A DNA stretch of 64,000 bases from DAITAZ01 sp036824045 (GCA_036824045.1 DAITAZ010000019.1:1-64000); one strand, 5' to 3'. Counted from the stretch's first letter, positions 1 to 8,685 are shown. Made by a program: numbers and translations. Notes: a model not told the origin generated them from the sequence alone.

Positions 1-38
1 GTGAGCAACCCGCTCGCGAAAGTAGGTCAGCGCCAGAC
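1..38 (+). rRNA. rrf: 5S rRNA, 3' end only
   Basis: The first 38 bases match the conserved 3' end of bacterial 5S rRNA, including the GCGAAAGTAGGTCA block and a closing CGCCAGAC that would pair with the 5' end of the molecule. The rest lies outside the window. It implies that an rRNA operon ends immediately upstream of the rpsF operon. The match is from memory of betaproteobacterial 5S sequences, not from an alignment. Confidence 0.8.
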
Positions 39-76
39 TAACCTAATGTCAATGCATCTGTTATTGATGCGCGCAT

Positions 77-107
77 ACCAAACCCCCGAAAGGGGGTTTG
101 GTGTTTG
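77..107 (+). terminator. Terminator after the rRNA operon
   Basis: A perfect 10-bp stem (78-87 with 92-101) closed by a GAAA tetraloop is followed by a short T-rich stretch. It lies about 40 bases after the 5S end and before the rpsF leader, so it most likely ends the rRNA transcript. Confidence 0.75.
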
Positions 108-123
108 TATCAACAGTTTCCTT

Positions 124-151
124 GCCCTACCGGGTCGCATGTCCGGAGGGC
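124..151 (+). promoter_or_regulatory. Candidate S6:S18 leader element of rpsF
   Basis: The rpsF leader can fold into a stem GCCCT/AGGGC (124-128 with 147-151) with a single bulged A and an inner CCGG/CCGG helix (130-133 with 143-146) around a 9-base loop. rpsF operons of many bacteria carry a leader stem bound by the S6:S18 complex for autoregulation. The position, 28 bases before the start codon, fits. Assignment to that RNA family is inference; a covariance-model search would decide. Confidence 0.45.
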
Positions 152-178
152 TGCAACGTTAACCGAAAGGGAGTATTC

Positions 179-571
179 ATGCGTCACTATGAGATTGTTT
201 TCATCGTGCACCCCGATCAGAGCGAGCAAGTGCCCGCTATGATTGAACGGTACAAAACTGTTGTTTTGTCCCGTAACGGCACGATTCACCGTCTTGAGGA
301 CTGGGGACGCCGTCAACTGGCCTATCCCATCCAGAAGGTTCACAAGGCACATTATGTTCTGATGAACATCGAATGCGACTTGGAGGCTATCAATGAACTT
401 GAGCATGCGTTCAAGTTCAACGATGCTGTGCTGCGTCATCTGACGGTTAAAATGTCCAAGGCTGTCTCTACTCCGTCTCCGATGATGAAGGAGGAGAAGT
501 CCAAGTCCTTGGTTGGTTCGCCTGCGCCCGCTGCAGAGGATAAGCCCGCCGAAGGTGCGACCTCCGCTTGA
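179..571 (+). CDS. rpsF: 30S ribosomal protein S6
   Basis: The 130-residue protein starts MRHYEIVFIVHPDQSEQ, the classic bS6 N-terminus, and has the family core with GRRQLAYPI near residue 42 and a charged, Ala/Pro-rich tail. The ATG at 179 is preceded by an AAAGGGAG ribosome-binding site; an in-frame upstream extension has no S6 similarity. S6 binds 16S rRNA as a heterodimer with S18, which is encoded two genes downstream. It is first in a tight rpsF-priB-rpsR-rplI operon and may be controlled by the leader stem just upstream. Confidence 0.97.
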   Translation: MRHYEIVFIVHPDQSEQVPAMIERYKTVVLSRNGTIHRLEDWGRRQLAYPIQKVHKAHYVLMNIECDLEAINELEHAFKFNDAVLRHLTVKMSKAVSTPSPMMKEEKSKSLVGSPAPAAEDKPAEGATSA

Positions 572-572
572 C

Positions 573-878
573 GTGGCTGAGAGCGCGGCTAATCGGCTCC
601 AGCTTTCTGGTGTAATCGAAGAGAAAGATAGTCTTCGCTACACCCCGAGCGGGTTACCTGTGATGGGGTTCTCGCTTAGGCATCACTCGCAACAACTGAT
701 TGGTCAGGACATACGTGTGGTCGAGTGTGTTGTTGAGGCCCAAGTTTATGGGCACTTGGCCAAGGAAGTTGCCAGCGTTCCCCTTGGTCAAGCCGTGGTG
801 GTGGAAGGCGTGTTGAGCCAGCGGTCGCGACGTGCTAAGAGCACTGTCGTGCTCGTAACTGAGTTGAGATATTCGTAA
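573..878 (+). CDS. priB: Primosomal replication protein N (PriB)
   Basis: PriB is a single-stranded-DNA-binding OB-fold protein that links PriA to DnaT/DnaB during replication restart. The 101-residue product carries NRLQLSGVIEEKD and SLRYTPSGLPVMGFSLRHHS, typical of PriB. The start is taken as GTG at 573, one base after the rpsF stop, giving VAESAANRLQLSG; the frame is open further upstream but there it overlaps rpsF. The position between rpsF and rpsR is the standard one in beta- and gammaproteobacteria. The start codon is the only real uncertainty. Confidence 0.93.
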   Translation: MAESAANRLQLSGVIEEKDSLRYTPSGLPVMGFSLRHHSQQLIGQDIRVVECVVEAQVYGHLAKEVASVPLGQAVVVEGVLSQRSRRAKSTVVLVTELRYS

Positions 879-889
879 GGATTCTGAAA

Positions 890-1156
890 ATGGCGTTCAG
901 ACCGAACAAGCGTAAAGAAGATCGTGGTGGCCGTAGCCTGTTCAAGCGGCGCAAGTTTTGCCGTTTCACTGTCGAGAAGATTGAAGAGATCGACTACAAG
1001 GATGTGGACCTGCTGAAGGATTTCATCACCGAGAACGGCAAACTGATGCCGGCCCGTATTACCGGGACAAAAGCCCGCTACCAGCGGCAGTTGTCTGTGG
1101 CCGTGAAACGTGCTCGCTTCTTGGCGCTGCTCCCGTACACTGACCTGCATTCGTAA
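890..1156 (+). CDS. rpsR: 30S ribosomal protein S18
   Basis: An 88-residue basic protein with the bS18 signature (RRKFCRFT, IDYKDVDLLKDFI, TGTKARYQRQL, AVKRARFLALLPY). It binds the platform of the small subunit together with S6. It starts 12 bases after priB and is followed 11 bases later by rplI, so it sits inside one operon. Confidence 0.98.
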   Translation: MAFRPNKRKEDRGGRSLFKRRKFCRFTVEKIEEIDYKDVDLLKDFITENGKLMPARITGTKARYQRQLSVAVKRARFLALLPYTDLHS

Positions 1157-1167
1157 GAGGTTTCGCC

Positions 1168-1617
1168 ATGCAAATCATTCTTCTGGAAAAAGTGGGGAAT
1201 CTCGGTGGCTTGGGTGATGTGGTCAAAGTGAAAGACGGCTACGCCCGCAATTACCTGATCCCCAACGGCAAGGCCAAGCGGGCGACCCCTGCTGCGATGG
1301 CCGAGTTCGAAGCCAAGCGCGCCGAACTCGAAAAACTTCAGGCAGAGCGTCTCGCTGCTGCGCAAGGCGTTGCCGAGAAGCTCAATGGCTTGGTTGTGGA
1401 AATTGCGCGGAAAGCGGGTGTCGACGGCCGCCTGTTTGGTTCCGTGAGCAATGCGGACGTGGCCGAGGTGCTTGCCGCCAACGGCTTCGAGGTGGAGCGG
1501 TCGTCCGTGCACTTGCCTGCCGGTCCGATCAAGGCTCTCGGCGAGAATGTGGTGGAAGTAGCGCTGCATGCCGATGTTTTGGCCAGCATTACCGTGACCG
1601 TGGTTGCCGAGCAGTAA
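1168..1617 (+). CDS. rplI: 50S ribosomal protein L9
   Basis: The 149-residue protein has the L9 N-terminal motif (MQIILLEKVGNLGGLGD, VKVKDGYARNYLIPNGKA), a long central helix and the C-terminal rRNA-binding lobe. Length and sequence are normal for the family. It is the last gene of the ribosomal operon and is followed by a strong terminator. Confidence 0.98.
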   Translation: MQIILLEKVGNLGGLGDVVKVKDGYARNYLIPNGKAKRATPAAMAEFEAKRAELEKLQAERLAAAQGVAEKLNGLVVEIARKAGVDGRLFGSVSNADVAEVLAANGFEVERSSVHLPAGPIKALGENVVEVALHADVLASITVTVVAEQ

Positions 1618-1641
1618 GCAACTTAGGCTCGTGTCTACAAC

Positions 1642-1673
1642 AAAAGGGGCTGCTTCGGCAGCCCCTTTTGTTT
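1642..1673 (+). terminator. Rho-independent terminator after rplI
   Basis: A perfect 12-bp stem (1642-1653 with 1658-1669) with a TTCG tetraloop runs into TTTTGTTTG. It lies 24 bases after the rplI stop and ends the ribosomal protein operon. Confidence 0.9.
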
Positions 1674-1815
1674 GTATTATCCGAACGAATGCTGGCTCTG
1701 ACGCTCATTGCGAGTGTTGGCTGCTCGGCTAGCGCCATGCTCGGATGGTATGGCCCACCCGAAGGGATTCCCCTTCGACATTCGTGGCAGAAAGCAGAAC
1801 TGAACGGATTCTTCG

Positions 1816-3198
1816 ATGGCTAAACAACGCCCGTTTACCGCACCTGATCCAGAGGTAGCCGCACTCAAGCTTCCTCCTCATTCCCTGGAAGCGGAACAAT
1901 CGCTGCTGGGGGGCTTGCTGCTCGACAATGCCGCGTGGGACCGAGTCGCTGACCAGGTTGGGGAGGAGGATTTTTACCGGGACGACCACAAGCGGATATT
2001 TCGACATATCGCCCGACTGATGGAGTTGGGCAAGCCCGCGGACGTGGTGACGGTGTTCGAGTCCATCGATAAAGGGGGCGAAGTCGAGCATACCGGAGGA
2101 CTGGCTTATCTCGGGGAGATCGTCAATAGCACGCCCTCCGCCGCCAACATCCGGCGCTATGCAGAGATCGTTCGCGAACGGGCGATCCTGCGCAAGCTGG
2201 TGACGGTGGGTGACGAAATAGCCTCCAGTGCCCTGAGCCCCGCAGGGCGGGACGCCAAGCAACTGCTGGATGAGGCCGAGGCAAAGGTGTTCGAGATCGC
2301 CGAGGCCGGGGCGCGTCACAACTCGGGATTCGTTTCCATACGCCCCATCCTTACCCAGGTGGTTACGCGGATCCAGGAGCTCTACGACCGCGACAGCGTT
2401 TCGGAGGTCACCGGGGTGCCCAGCGGCTTCAATGACCTGGACGCGAAGACCGCCGGTTTGCAGCCCGGAGACATGTTGATTGTGGCGGGGCGTCCAGGTA
2501 TGGGGAAGACCACATTTGCCCTGAACATAGCCGAGCACGTTGCGGCGGAGTGCGGCTTGCCGGTCGGCATCTTCAGTATGGAAATGCCTGGTACCCAACT
2601 GGCGATGCGTTTCGTCTCCTCGGTGGGGCGGCTAGATCAGCAGCGACTGCGTACCGGGCGCCTCAATGATGATGACTGGCAGCGGCTCAGTTACGCCATG
2701 GGCAAGCTGCACGAAGCGCCCATTCACATCGACGAGACGCCCGGACTCAATCCCATCGACCTGCGTACCCGTGCTCGCCGGCTCTACCGTCAGTACGGCA
2801 AGCTTGGATTGATCGTCATCGACTACCTCCAGTTAATGACCTCGAGCAAGGAAAGCGACAACCGGGCTGCGGAACTGTCGGAGATTTCCCGATCAGTGAA
2901 GTCTCTCGCGAAAGAGCTTTCGGTACCGATCATTGCGCTCTCCCAGCTCAACCGAAGCCTGGAGAATCGCCCCAACAAGCGTCCCGTGAGCTCGGATCTG
3001 CGTGAGTCCGGTGCTCTGGAACAGGACGCGGACATCATCATCTTCATTTACCGGGACGAGGTTTACAACCCGGATTCTCCGGACAAGGGAACTGCGGAGA
3101 TCAATTTGGCCAAGCACCGTAACGGTCCGACCGGCACTATCCGTCTGACCTTCCTGGGGGAGTACACGCGCTTTGAGAATTTTGCGGCCATGAATTGA
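1816..3198 (+). CDS. dnaB: Replicative DNA helicase DnaB
   Basis: The 460-residue protein has the DnaB N-terminal domain (PPHSLEAEQSLLGGLLLD, residues about 20-120), a linker helix, and a RecA-like motor with Walker A GRPGMGKTT near residue 226 and the LIVIDYLQLM Walker B block. It is the hexameric helicase that unwinds DNA ahead of the replisome. It follows the ribosomal operon but has its own roughly 140-base upstream gap after the terminator. Its last 62 bases overlap, antiparallel, the end of the neighbouring HDOD gene. Confidence 0.98.
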   Translation: MAKQRPFTAPDPEVAALKLPPHSLEAEQSLLGGLLLDNAAWDRVADQVGEEDFYRDDHKRIFRHIARLMELGKPADVVTVFESIDKGGEVEHTGGLAYLGEIVNSTPSAANIRRYAEIVRERAILRKLVTVGDEIASSALSPAGRDAKQLLDEAEAKVFEIAEAGARHNSGFVSIRPILTQVVTRIQELYDRDSVSEVTGVPSGFNDLDAKTAGLQPGDMLIVAGRPGMGKTTFALNIAEHVAAECGLPVGIFSMEMPGTQLAMRFVSSVGRLDQQRLRTGRLNDDDWQRLSYAMGKLHEAPIHIDETPGLNPIDLRTRARRLYRQYGKLGLIVIDYLQLMTSSKESDNRAAELSEISRSVKSLAKELSVPIIALSQLNRSLENRPNKRPVSSDLRESGALEQDADIIIFIYRDEVYNPDSPDKGTAEINLAKHRNGPTGTIRLTFLGEYTRFENFAAMN

Positions 3199-4075
3199 GG
3201 GGGGCGGACGCGGGCAGGTCGGGTCCCGGGAGTGTTGGCGCACCCAAGCGAGCGAGCAGGGTTTCCTCTGGAATCCGCAGGAGTCGCTGTACGGCGGCCA
3301 GGTCATCGGGGACGGCCGGATCTTCCCAGCCGTTGGCCAAGTGACGGGCCAGATTCACAGCGAGCACCACGTTCTGGGCGCGGGGGTTGTCGGCCTCCGA
3401 GTCATCCATCAATCGCGCCAGCAACTGTGGCAAATGCCAGGCGCGGGCCACCGCACGCTGTATCTCCCCCAGCGTGACCCCGAGCACCAGGCGTTGAGCC
3501 TCATGGCTGCGCAGCCCGGGGTGTTCATCCTGTTCCCTGCGGATCGCCAGGGCCAAGCTGGGGGCGGAGCACCACAGGGCGACCTCGAGGCAGTCGTAAA
3601 GCAGGGCTGCCACAGTCACTTCATCCACGTCGATATCGTAGCGAAGCTGTGCCCAGTCCCGCGCAAAGCGCGAGGCGTTGCGTGCCCGCCCGATGACTCG
3701 AAGCACGCCTATCAGCGCTTTGGGCCATGCTTCAAGCTGAGTCTCCACGGACTGAAGCTCCGGGAAACTGCGGAAAAAGCGCTCCACCCCGAGCATCATC
3801 AGCGCTCGCTCGATGGTCGTTACGTCGTGGTTCTGGCAGGGGCTGCGGTGGCTTTCCAGATAGGCCAGTACCTTGAGCGTCATCAAGGGGTCCTGCAGCA
3901 CGACGGCGGCGATCTCGCGGCCACTAACACTGTCGGCACGCTCGCGAAGACTTTCGAGGGCAGCGGCAGTGCGGCGTAGCACGGGAAGATCCAGGCGCCC
4001 AAGATAGGACACCCAGCCGTCTAGTGATCGAAAAGGTCGCTCCAGCATGTCAGGTCCGGGAAACAGGCACTTCAA
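3137..4075 (-). CDS. HDOD-domain protein
   Basis: A 312-residue protein with an HDOD-type fold in its first 220 residues (LPVLRRTAAALESLRE, VLQDPLMTLKVLAYLES, ERALMMLGVERFFRSFPEL). HDOD proteins are regulatory relatives of HD phosphohydrolases that usually lack metal-binding His/Asp residues and act in signalling. No partner domain such as GGDEF or EAL is attached. A later in-frame ATG at 4048 is an alternative start. The C-terminal 60 residues are Pro-rich and low in complexity, and its 3' end overlaps dnaB convergently. Precise function unknown. Confidence 0.8.
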   Translation of the reverse strand: MKCLFPGPDMLERPFRSLDGWVSYLGRLDLPVLRRTAAALESLRERADSVSGREIAAVVLQDPLMTLKVLAYLESHRSPCQNHDVTTIERALMMLGVERFFRSFPELQSVETQLEAWPKALIGVLRVIGRARNASRFARDWAQLRYDIDVDEVTVAALLYDCLEVALWCSAPSLALAIRREQDEHPGLRSHEAQRLVLGVTLGEIQRAVARAWHLPQLLARLMDDSEADNPRAQNVVLAVNLARHLANGWEDPAVPDDLAAVQRLLRIPEETLLARLGAPTLPGPDLPASAPLNSWPQNSQSACTPPGRSDG

Positions 4076-4556
4076 TGCGGGCTAACGGCTTCTGGCACCA
4101 AGGCCTTGAGCGTGGAGCAGCGTCTTTTTCCCGGGCTCGCACAAGGGGCGCGCAGGTGTGCGGAATCAGATTCCTTTTTGGCTGGACAGATACTGCACGC
4201 CAGCGGGACCGGAATGTTCGTCATGCGTGTGTGGGGGGGAAGATGGAAGGTGTCGCCCGGTCGCAGGTTGTACGTTTGCCGCCGACTACCCGTGTGAGCT
4301 CCCCCTCAAGGATCCGCACCCGCGCTTCAAAAAGAATGGGCGCGTTCGGGCAGACTGCCATCCGGTGGCCAAGTCACCCCTATCGGTTCGGGACACCCTT
4401 CCCGCTGCAATAGCTACAGATACTCATCTTTGCTCATGAAAGAAGTTTCCCGTCACGGACGTGCCCTGGAGGGCTGCCTGTGCAGCCCTCCAGGGCACGT
4501 GCTCGGGCGGGTGGCTGATTGCGGCAGCTTGTTCCCTACGCCACGGCGTTCGGGCT
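4076..4556. other. Gene-poor gap between HDOD gene and livF
   Basis: No coding region here is convincing. Several overlapping plus-strand frames exist, one Cys-rich (4158-4439), but none has a good ribosome-binding site or recognisable domain. The right part contains a long perfect hairpin, listed separately. The left part probably holds the HDOD gene promoter. Confidence 0.5.
4459..4500 (-). terminator. Long perfect hairpin downstream of the liv operon
   Basis: Two perfectly complementary 19-base arms (4459-4477 and 4482-4500) flank a 4-base loop. It lies 57 bases past the stop of the last transporter gene on the minus strand. There is no clean T-tract, so it may be a terminator, an mRNA 3'-end protecting structure or both. 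A similar 22-bp hairpin closes the other arm of the same island. Confidence 0.6.
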
Positions 4557-5888
4557 TCACATGCCCAAGTAGGCGGAGCGGACCTTTTCGTTCTCGATCA
4601 GATCCCGCCCCGAGCCGGTCAGCGTGATTTCGCCGGTTTCCAGCACGTAACCGCGATCGGCGATGGCCAATGCCGAAAACGCATTCTGCTCCACCAGGAG
4701 GATGGTCATGCCCTGGGCCTTGAGGGAGCTGACGACATTGAATACCTCTTCCACCAAAAGGGGGGCAAGGCCCATGGAGGGTTCGTCCAGCAGCAGCAGC
4801 TTGGGCCTGCCCATGAGCGCCCGGCCAATGGCCAACATCTGTTGCTGGCCGCCCGAGAGCGTGCCCGCCGGAAGTTTCCGCTTCTCCTTCAGAATGGGGA
4901 ACATTCCGTAAATTTTTTCCAGGTCTTCGGCGAAGAAGTGCTTGGGCTGGGTATAGGCGCCCAGGCGGAGGTTGTCTTCAATCGACAGCGGGCCGAAAAC
5001 CTGGCGTCCTTCGGGCGATTGGCATATCCCGAGCCGCATGCGCTGGTCAGCCCGGTGCCGGGAGATATCCTCGCCCCCGAAGGTGATGGAGCCCGCGCTG
5101 ATGGGTTGCACGCCGGACAGTGCCCGCAGGAAAGTGGTCTTGCCCGCGCCATTGGCGCCCACCAGGGCAACCGTTTCGCCTTTGCGGACTTCCAGGCTGA
5201 TGCCTTTGAGAGCCTTGATTCGCCCATAGCAGCTTTCCACATCACGCACCGCCAGGAGCACATCGTGGTGATTGTTGCGGGAATGGAGACCGCCGGCCGT
5301 GTGACTTCCCAGCCCGACGGACACCGGAGCGAGGCTGGCGATGCGATGGAAAAGATCCCGGAATTCGGCGCGTGCCTGTTGGCCGAAAACCGGATCCTGA
5401 TTGTCCAGGAAGGCGCGGTCGATCTCGTGCCAGTCCTCGGGGCGCAGCGCCTCGCGGGCCAGGGGGAATACATCGGCCTCCTCAATCCGGATGTGCGCCT
5501 TTAGTTCAGCCAGGTAAGCGCGCAGGGCCGTGGTCAACCGGAGCACCGCGCCGTCGGTGGATGGACATTGTTCCAGCGTCTGGCGTAACGCGGCCAGTTT
5601 GCCGGGGGCTTCGCGGTGCTCGGCTTCCAGCCGGTCCAGGGCGGGCGCTGCACTGGAACTGCGCTGCCGCAGCAGGCGGAAGAGGTGTTGATCCTCCTTG
5701 GGGTGGTGGGCACGATCCACGAACTGCTCGAAGTAATCCAGAACCGAGCCGAGAAAGGCGCCGTCCACCGTGCCAGTGCTCTCCATCTCCTCGATGACCT
5801 GGTCGAGGGTGATGGCGACACGCCAGAGGTTGCGGTGTTCATCCTTGATGATGCGCAGGGATTCCATATCGTCAGTGCTCCGGCTCAA
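4557..5888 (-). CDS. Hemerythrin domain fused to branched-chain-type ABC transporter ATPase (LivF)
   Basis: The 443-residue protein joins two domains. Residues about 1-195 form a hemerythrin/HHE helical bundle, with His-containing motifs DEHRNLW, HHPKEDQHLF, EAEHRE and HIRIEEADVF that could bind a diiron or other metal centre. Residues about 205-443 are a complete LivF ATPase, with Walker A GANGAGKTT, signature LSGGQQQ and Walker B LLLLDEPSMGL. Usual LivF proteins are about 235 residues, so the N-terminal half is extra. It overlaps livG by 4 bases and ends the operon. An oxygen- or redox-sensing role for the bundle is inference; both domains read through in one frame without interruption. Confidence 0.93.
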   Translation of the reverse strand: MSRSTDDMESLRIIKDEHRNLWRVAITLDQVIEEMESTGTVDGAFLGSVLDYFEQFVDRAHHPKEDQHLFRLLRQRSSSAAPALDRLEAEHREAPGKLAALRQTLEQCPSTDGAVLRLTTALRAYLAELKAHIRIEEADVFPLAREALRPEDWHEIDRAFLDNQDPVFGQQARAEFRDLFHRIASLAPVSVGLGSHTAGGLHSRNNHHDVLLAVRDVESCYGRIKALKGISLEVRKGETVALVGANGAGKTTFLRALSGVQPISAGSITFGGEDISRHRADQRMRLGICQSPEGRQVFGPLSIEDNLRLGAYTQPKHFFAEDLEKIYGMFPILKEKRKLPAGTLSGGQQQMLAIGRALMGRPKLLLLDEPSMGLAPLLVEEVFNVVSSLKAQGMTILLVEQNAFSALAIADRGYVLETGEITLTGSGRDLIENEKVRSAYLGM

Positions 5889-6646
5889 GCGTGGGCGCCC
5901 AGATAGGCGGCGATCACGTCCGGGTTGCGGCGGACTTCTTCCCCCGTGCCTTCCGCCAGCTTCTTGCCGTAGTCGAGCACCAGGATACGGTCCGAGAGGT
6001 TCATGACCATCTTCATGTCGTGTTCCACCAAAACCACCGTGGTTCCGGAGTCCGCAATACGGCGGACCAGACGGTCCACCTCCTGGGTTTCCCGGGGGTT
6101 GAGACCCGCTGCGGGCTCATCGAGAAAAAGGATGCGGGGTTTCATGGCCAGGGCGCGGGCAATTTCCAGCTTCTTCAGCGCGCCATACGGCATGCTGTCC
6201 GCCCGGGCGGGGATGTAGGTGTCGAGGCCGACAAATCGCATCAGTTCAGCGGCTTCCTCCCTCAAGCTCGCGTCCCGGCGGGTCAGGCTCGGGATGCGCA
6301 GCGCCGCCTTGATCAGATTGCGGTCCAGCCGCAGGTGTGCGCCGACCATCACGTTTTCGATGGCGTCCATGTTCATGCATACCTGCAGGTTCTGGAACGT
6401 GCGGGCCATGCCCATTCGCGCAAGCTGATTGGGGGGCTTGCCCTGTATCGGCTGTCCTTCGAGCCGGATCTGTCCCGCGGTGGGGGTATAGACACCGGTG
6501 ATCAGATTGAACAAGGTGGTCTTGCCTGCACCGTTGGGGCCGATGACCGAATACACGATGCCTGCTTCAATGCTGAAGCTCACGTTCTGTACGGCTTTCA
6601 CGCCACCGAACTGGATGGAGAGATCGCTGACTTCGAGGAGCGCCAT
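5885..6646 (-). CDS. livG: Branched-chain-type ABC transporter ATPase (LivG)
   Basis: A 253-residue ATPase of the HAAT (LivG) family with Walker A GPNGAGKTT, the degenerate signature PYGALKKLEIARAL typical of LivG, Walker B RILFLDEPAAGL and the switch VLVEHDMKMV. It pairs with the LivF-like subunit on the cytoplasmic face to energise uptake. One base separates it from livM. Given the catabolic genes around it, the substrate is more likely an aromatic acid than an amino acid; that is inferred from context. Confidence 0.93.
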   Translation of the reverse strand: MALLEVSDLSIQFGGVKAVQNVSFSIEAGIVYSVIGPNGAGKTTLFNLITGVYTPTAGQIRLEGQPIQGKPPNQLARMGMARTFQNLQVCMNMDAIENVMVGAHLRLDRNLIKAALRIPSLTRRDASLREEAAELMRFVGLDTYIPARADSMPYGALKKLEIARALAMKPRILFLDEPAAGLNPRETQEVDRLVRRIADSGTTVVLVEHDMKMVMNLSDRILVLDYGKKLAEGTGEEVRRNPDVIAAYLGAHA

Positions 6647-6647
6647 C

Positions 6648-7580
6648 TCAATCTCCTTTTCCGAATCGGGCCGCCAGGGTGGGGACCAGCCCCTTGGGCA
6701 GGAAGATCATGCACAGCATCAGGATGGCGCCGAACACCACGGTCTCCCATCCTTCGAATGCCGCCAGTGCCTGGGGCAGGGCGGTGAGTAGCACCGCGCC
6801 GAGCAACGATCCATATACCGAAGCCATGCCCCCGATCACCACCATGGTCACCAGTTCGATGGAATGGAAAAAGTCCGCAAAGCCGGGGCTGACAAAGCCC
6901 ACGTAATGCGCCGTCACGCTTCCCATCAGGCTCGCGAACATGGCCGAGAGCACGAAGATGGCGACCTTGTAGCGTGCCACGTCCACCCCAACCACCTGGG
7001 CGGCCACTTCCGAACCATGGAGGGCTCTCAAAGCGCGGCCGAAGGGTGAGTCGATCAGGTTGAGAGAGGCCCACACCGACACGGCCAGCAGCGCGGCAAT
7101 CACCCAATACCAGTGGCGGTCGCTACTGAGTTCAAAACCGAACAGCCCCATGGCGGGTACCGGCATGCCATCCGGCCCCCCGGTCCACTGGGCCTCGTTG
7201 CGCAGCGCGATGCTGAGGATGATGCCCAGCCCCAGGGTGGCCATGGCCAGGTAATGCCCCTTGAGCTTGAAGATCGGGCGGGCCACCAGCGCCGCCAGCA
7301 AACCCGTGGCAACGGCGCCGGCGACCATCGCGGGCAGCGGATGCCAGCCAAAATGGGTCGGGAGCACCGCCGAGGCGTACGCGCCAATGCCCAGAAAGCC
7401 CGCGTGCCCGAGACTGATCTGTCCGGCAAAGCCGATGAGTAGATTGAGGCCGAGCACGATCACGGCGTTGATCGCCATGCGGATGGCCAGATCCAGATAG
7501 AAACTGTTGGGCAGCACCCAGGGGAGCACCAGCAGTACGGCGATGACCAGATAGAGGCCGAAATAGGGGTTTTTCTTCAT
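6648..7580 (-). CDS. livM: Branched-chain-type ABC transporter permease (LivM)
   Basis: A 310-residue inner-membrane permease with many hydrophobic segments and the family motif GLNLLIGFAGQISLGHAGFLGIGAYA. The ATG at 7580 (MKKNPYFGLYL) begins the membrane protein; the frame is open further upstream but that stretch is antisense-like and overlaps livH. Only 2 bases separate it from livH. Confidence 0.93.
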   Translation of the reverse strand: MKKNPYFGLYLVIAVLLVLPWVLPNSFYLDLAIRMAINAVIVLGLNLLIGFAGQISLGHAGFLGIGAYASAVLPTHFGWHPLPAMVAGAVATGLLAALVARPIFKLKGHYLAMATLGLGIILSIALRNEAQWTGGPDGMPVPAMGLFGFELSSDRHWYWVIAALLAVSVWASLNLIDSPFGRALRALHGSEVAAQVVGVDVARYKVAIFVLSAMFASLMGSVTAHYVGFVSPGFADFFHSIELVTMVVIGGMASVYGSLLGAVLLTALPQALAAFEGWETVVFGAILMLCMIFLPKGLVPTLAARFGKGD

Positions 7581-7582
7581 GC

Positions 7583-8461
7583 TCACACCCGGTCTGTGGA
7601 TTTGCCGCCGAGCAGGCCGCGCGGCATGAAAAACAGGATGAGCAGGATGAGCACGAAGGGGATCGCGTCCTTGTAGGCCGAAGAAATGTAGCCCGCGCCC
7701 ATGGCCTCCAGCACGCCCACCAGAAGGCCTCCCACCACGGCCCCCAGGCCGTTGCCCAGCCCCCCCACCACTGCGGCGACGAAGCCCTTCAGCCCGAGCA
7801 TGATCCCCACGTCGTAGGAGGTCAGCGTGATCGGCGTGAGCAGGATGCCCCCCAGTGCGCCCAAGGCGGCAGACATGGCAAAGCTCATGAACAGCACCCA
7901 ACTGGTATTGATTCCCACCAGTTCCGCGGCCAGCCGGTTGAAAGAGGTGGCCAGCATGGCCTTGCCTTGCAGCGTCCGATTGAAGTAGTACCACAGCGCC
8001 ACCACCACCAGGGCGGTCACCCCCAGCACCCAGAGGCTCTGGGGCAGCAGGGTCGCGCCCAGCACCTCGATCGGCTCTTCGCCTGAGAACGGAGGCAGGC
8101 TGAATGTCCCCTTGCCCAGCCACACCTGCACCAAGCCTCGGATCACGAGGGAGGCGCCGATGGTAATGATGATCAGGGTGACGGTCTCCGCCCCCTTCAC
8201 CGGTTCAATCGCCACTTTCTCCATCAGGACGCCCACCACGGCGGGTATCAGGATTGCCAGCACCAGCGTTGCCGGCAACGGCAGCCCGGCTTGGCTGAAC
8301 AGCACCGCCAGCATGCCGCCGAGCATGATGAACTCGCCCTGAGCAAAGTTGATCACGTGGCTAGCGTTGTAGATCAGGGTGAAGCCGAGGGCTGCCAGCG
8401 CATAGGTGGCGCCGACGGTTACGCCTGAAAACAGGAATTGCAGGAACTGGGAGGTCATCAT
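7583..8461 (-). CDS. livH: Branched-chain-type ABC transporter permease (LivH)
   Basis: A 292-residue permease with the LivH signature (GATYALAALGFTLIYNASHVINFAQGEF) and about eight transmembrane segments. It is the first gene of the livH-livM-livG-livF operon. The regulatory gap upstream contains a GATAC/GTATC operator about 100 bases before the start codon. The binding protein for this transporter is probably the one encoded at 19198-20343, at the far end of the divergent arm. Confidence 0.93.
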   Translation of the reverse strand: MMTSQFLQFLFSGVTVGATYALAALGFTLIYNASHVINFAQGEFIMLGGMLAVLFSQAGLPLPATLVLAILIPAVVGVLMEKVAIEPVKGAETVTLIIITIGASLVIRGLVQVWLGKGTFSLPPFSGEEPIEVLGATLLPQSLWVLGVTALVVVALWYYFNRTLQGKAMLATSFNRLAAELVGINTSWVLFMSFAMSAALGALGGILLTPITLTSYDVGIMLGLKGFVAAVVGGLGNGLGAVVGGLLVGVLEAMGAGYISSAYKDAIPFVLILLILFFMPRGLLGGKSTDRV

Positions 8462-8562
8462 CGGCCTCCGCCGGATGAAGCTGGACCTTGGAACATCTCT
8501 CCTCCTTGACGCAGCCCTTGGGGCAGGTTCTGTATTGTGGAATTTCTTCTGTCTATTAGAAC

Positions 8563-8601
8563 TGATACAAAAATCACAGTCAATAGAAAAATATGTATCG
8601 C
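8563..8601. promoter_or_regulatory. Split-palindrome operator 1, upstream of livH
   Basis: Half-sites TGATAC (8563-8568) and GTATCG (8595-8600) are inverted with centres 32 bp apart. A minus-strand TTGACT lies between them (8578-8583) and could be a -35 box of the liv promoter. It belongs to a set of four similar elements found only in the catabolic island. The rest of the 8462-8773 gap is AT-rich with no gene. Confidence 0.6.
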
Positions 8602-8685
8602 TTTAAGGGGGCGTCGAATCCGCGTCCATTCCGCACGAGGATGTGCCTAATGAGGACAAGAATGAATGTTTTGCGGCCAATGATT

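Noticed and set aside
4158..4439. A Cys-rich 93-codon plus-strand frame in the gap before livF
   Set aside because: No ribosome-binding site, no recognised family, and it overlaps other equally open frames in the same gap.
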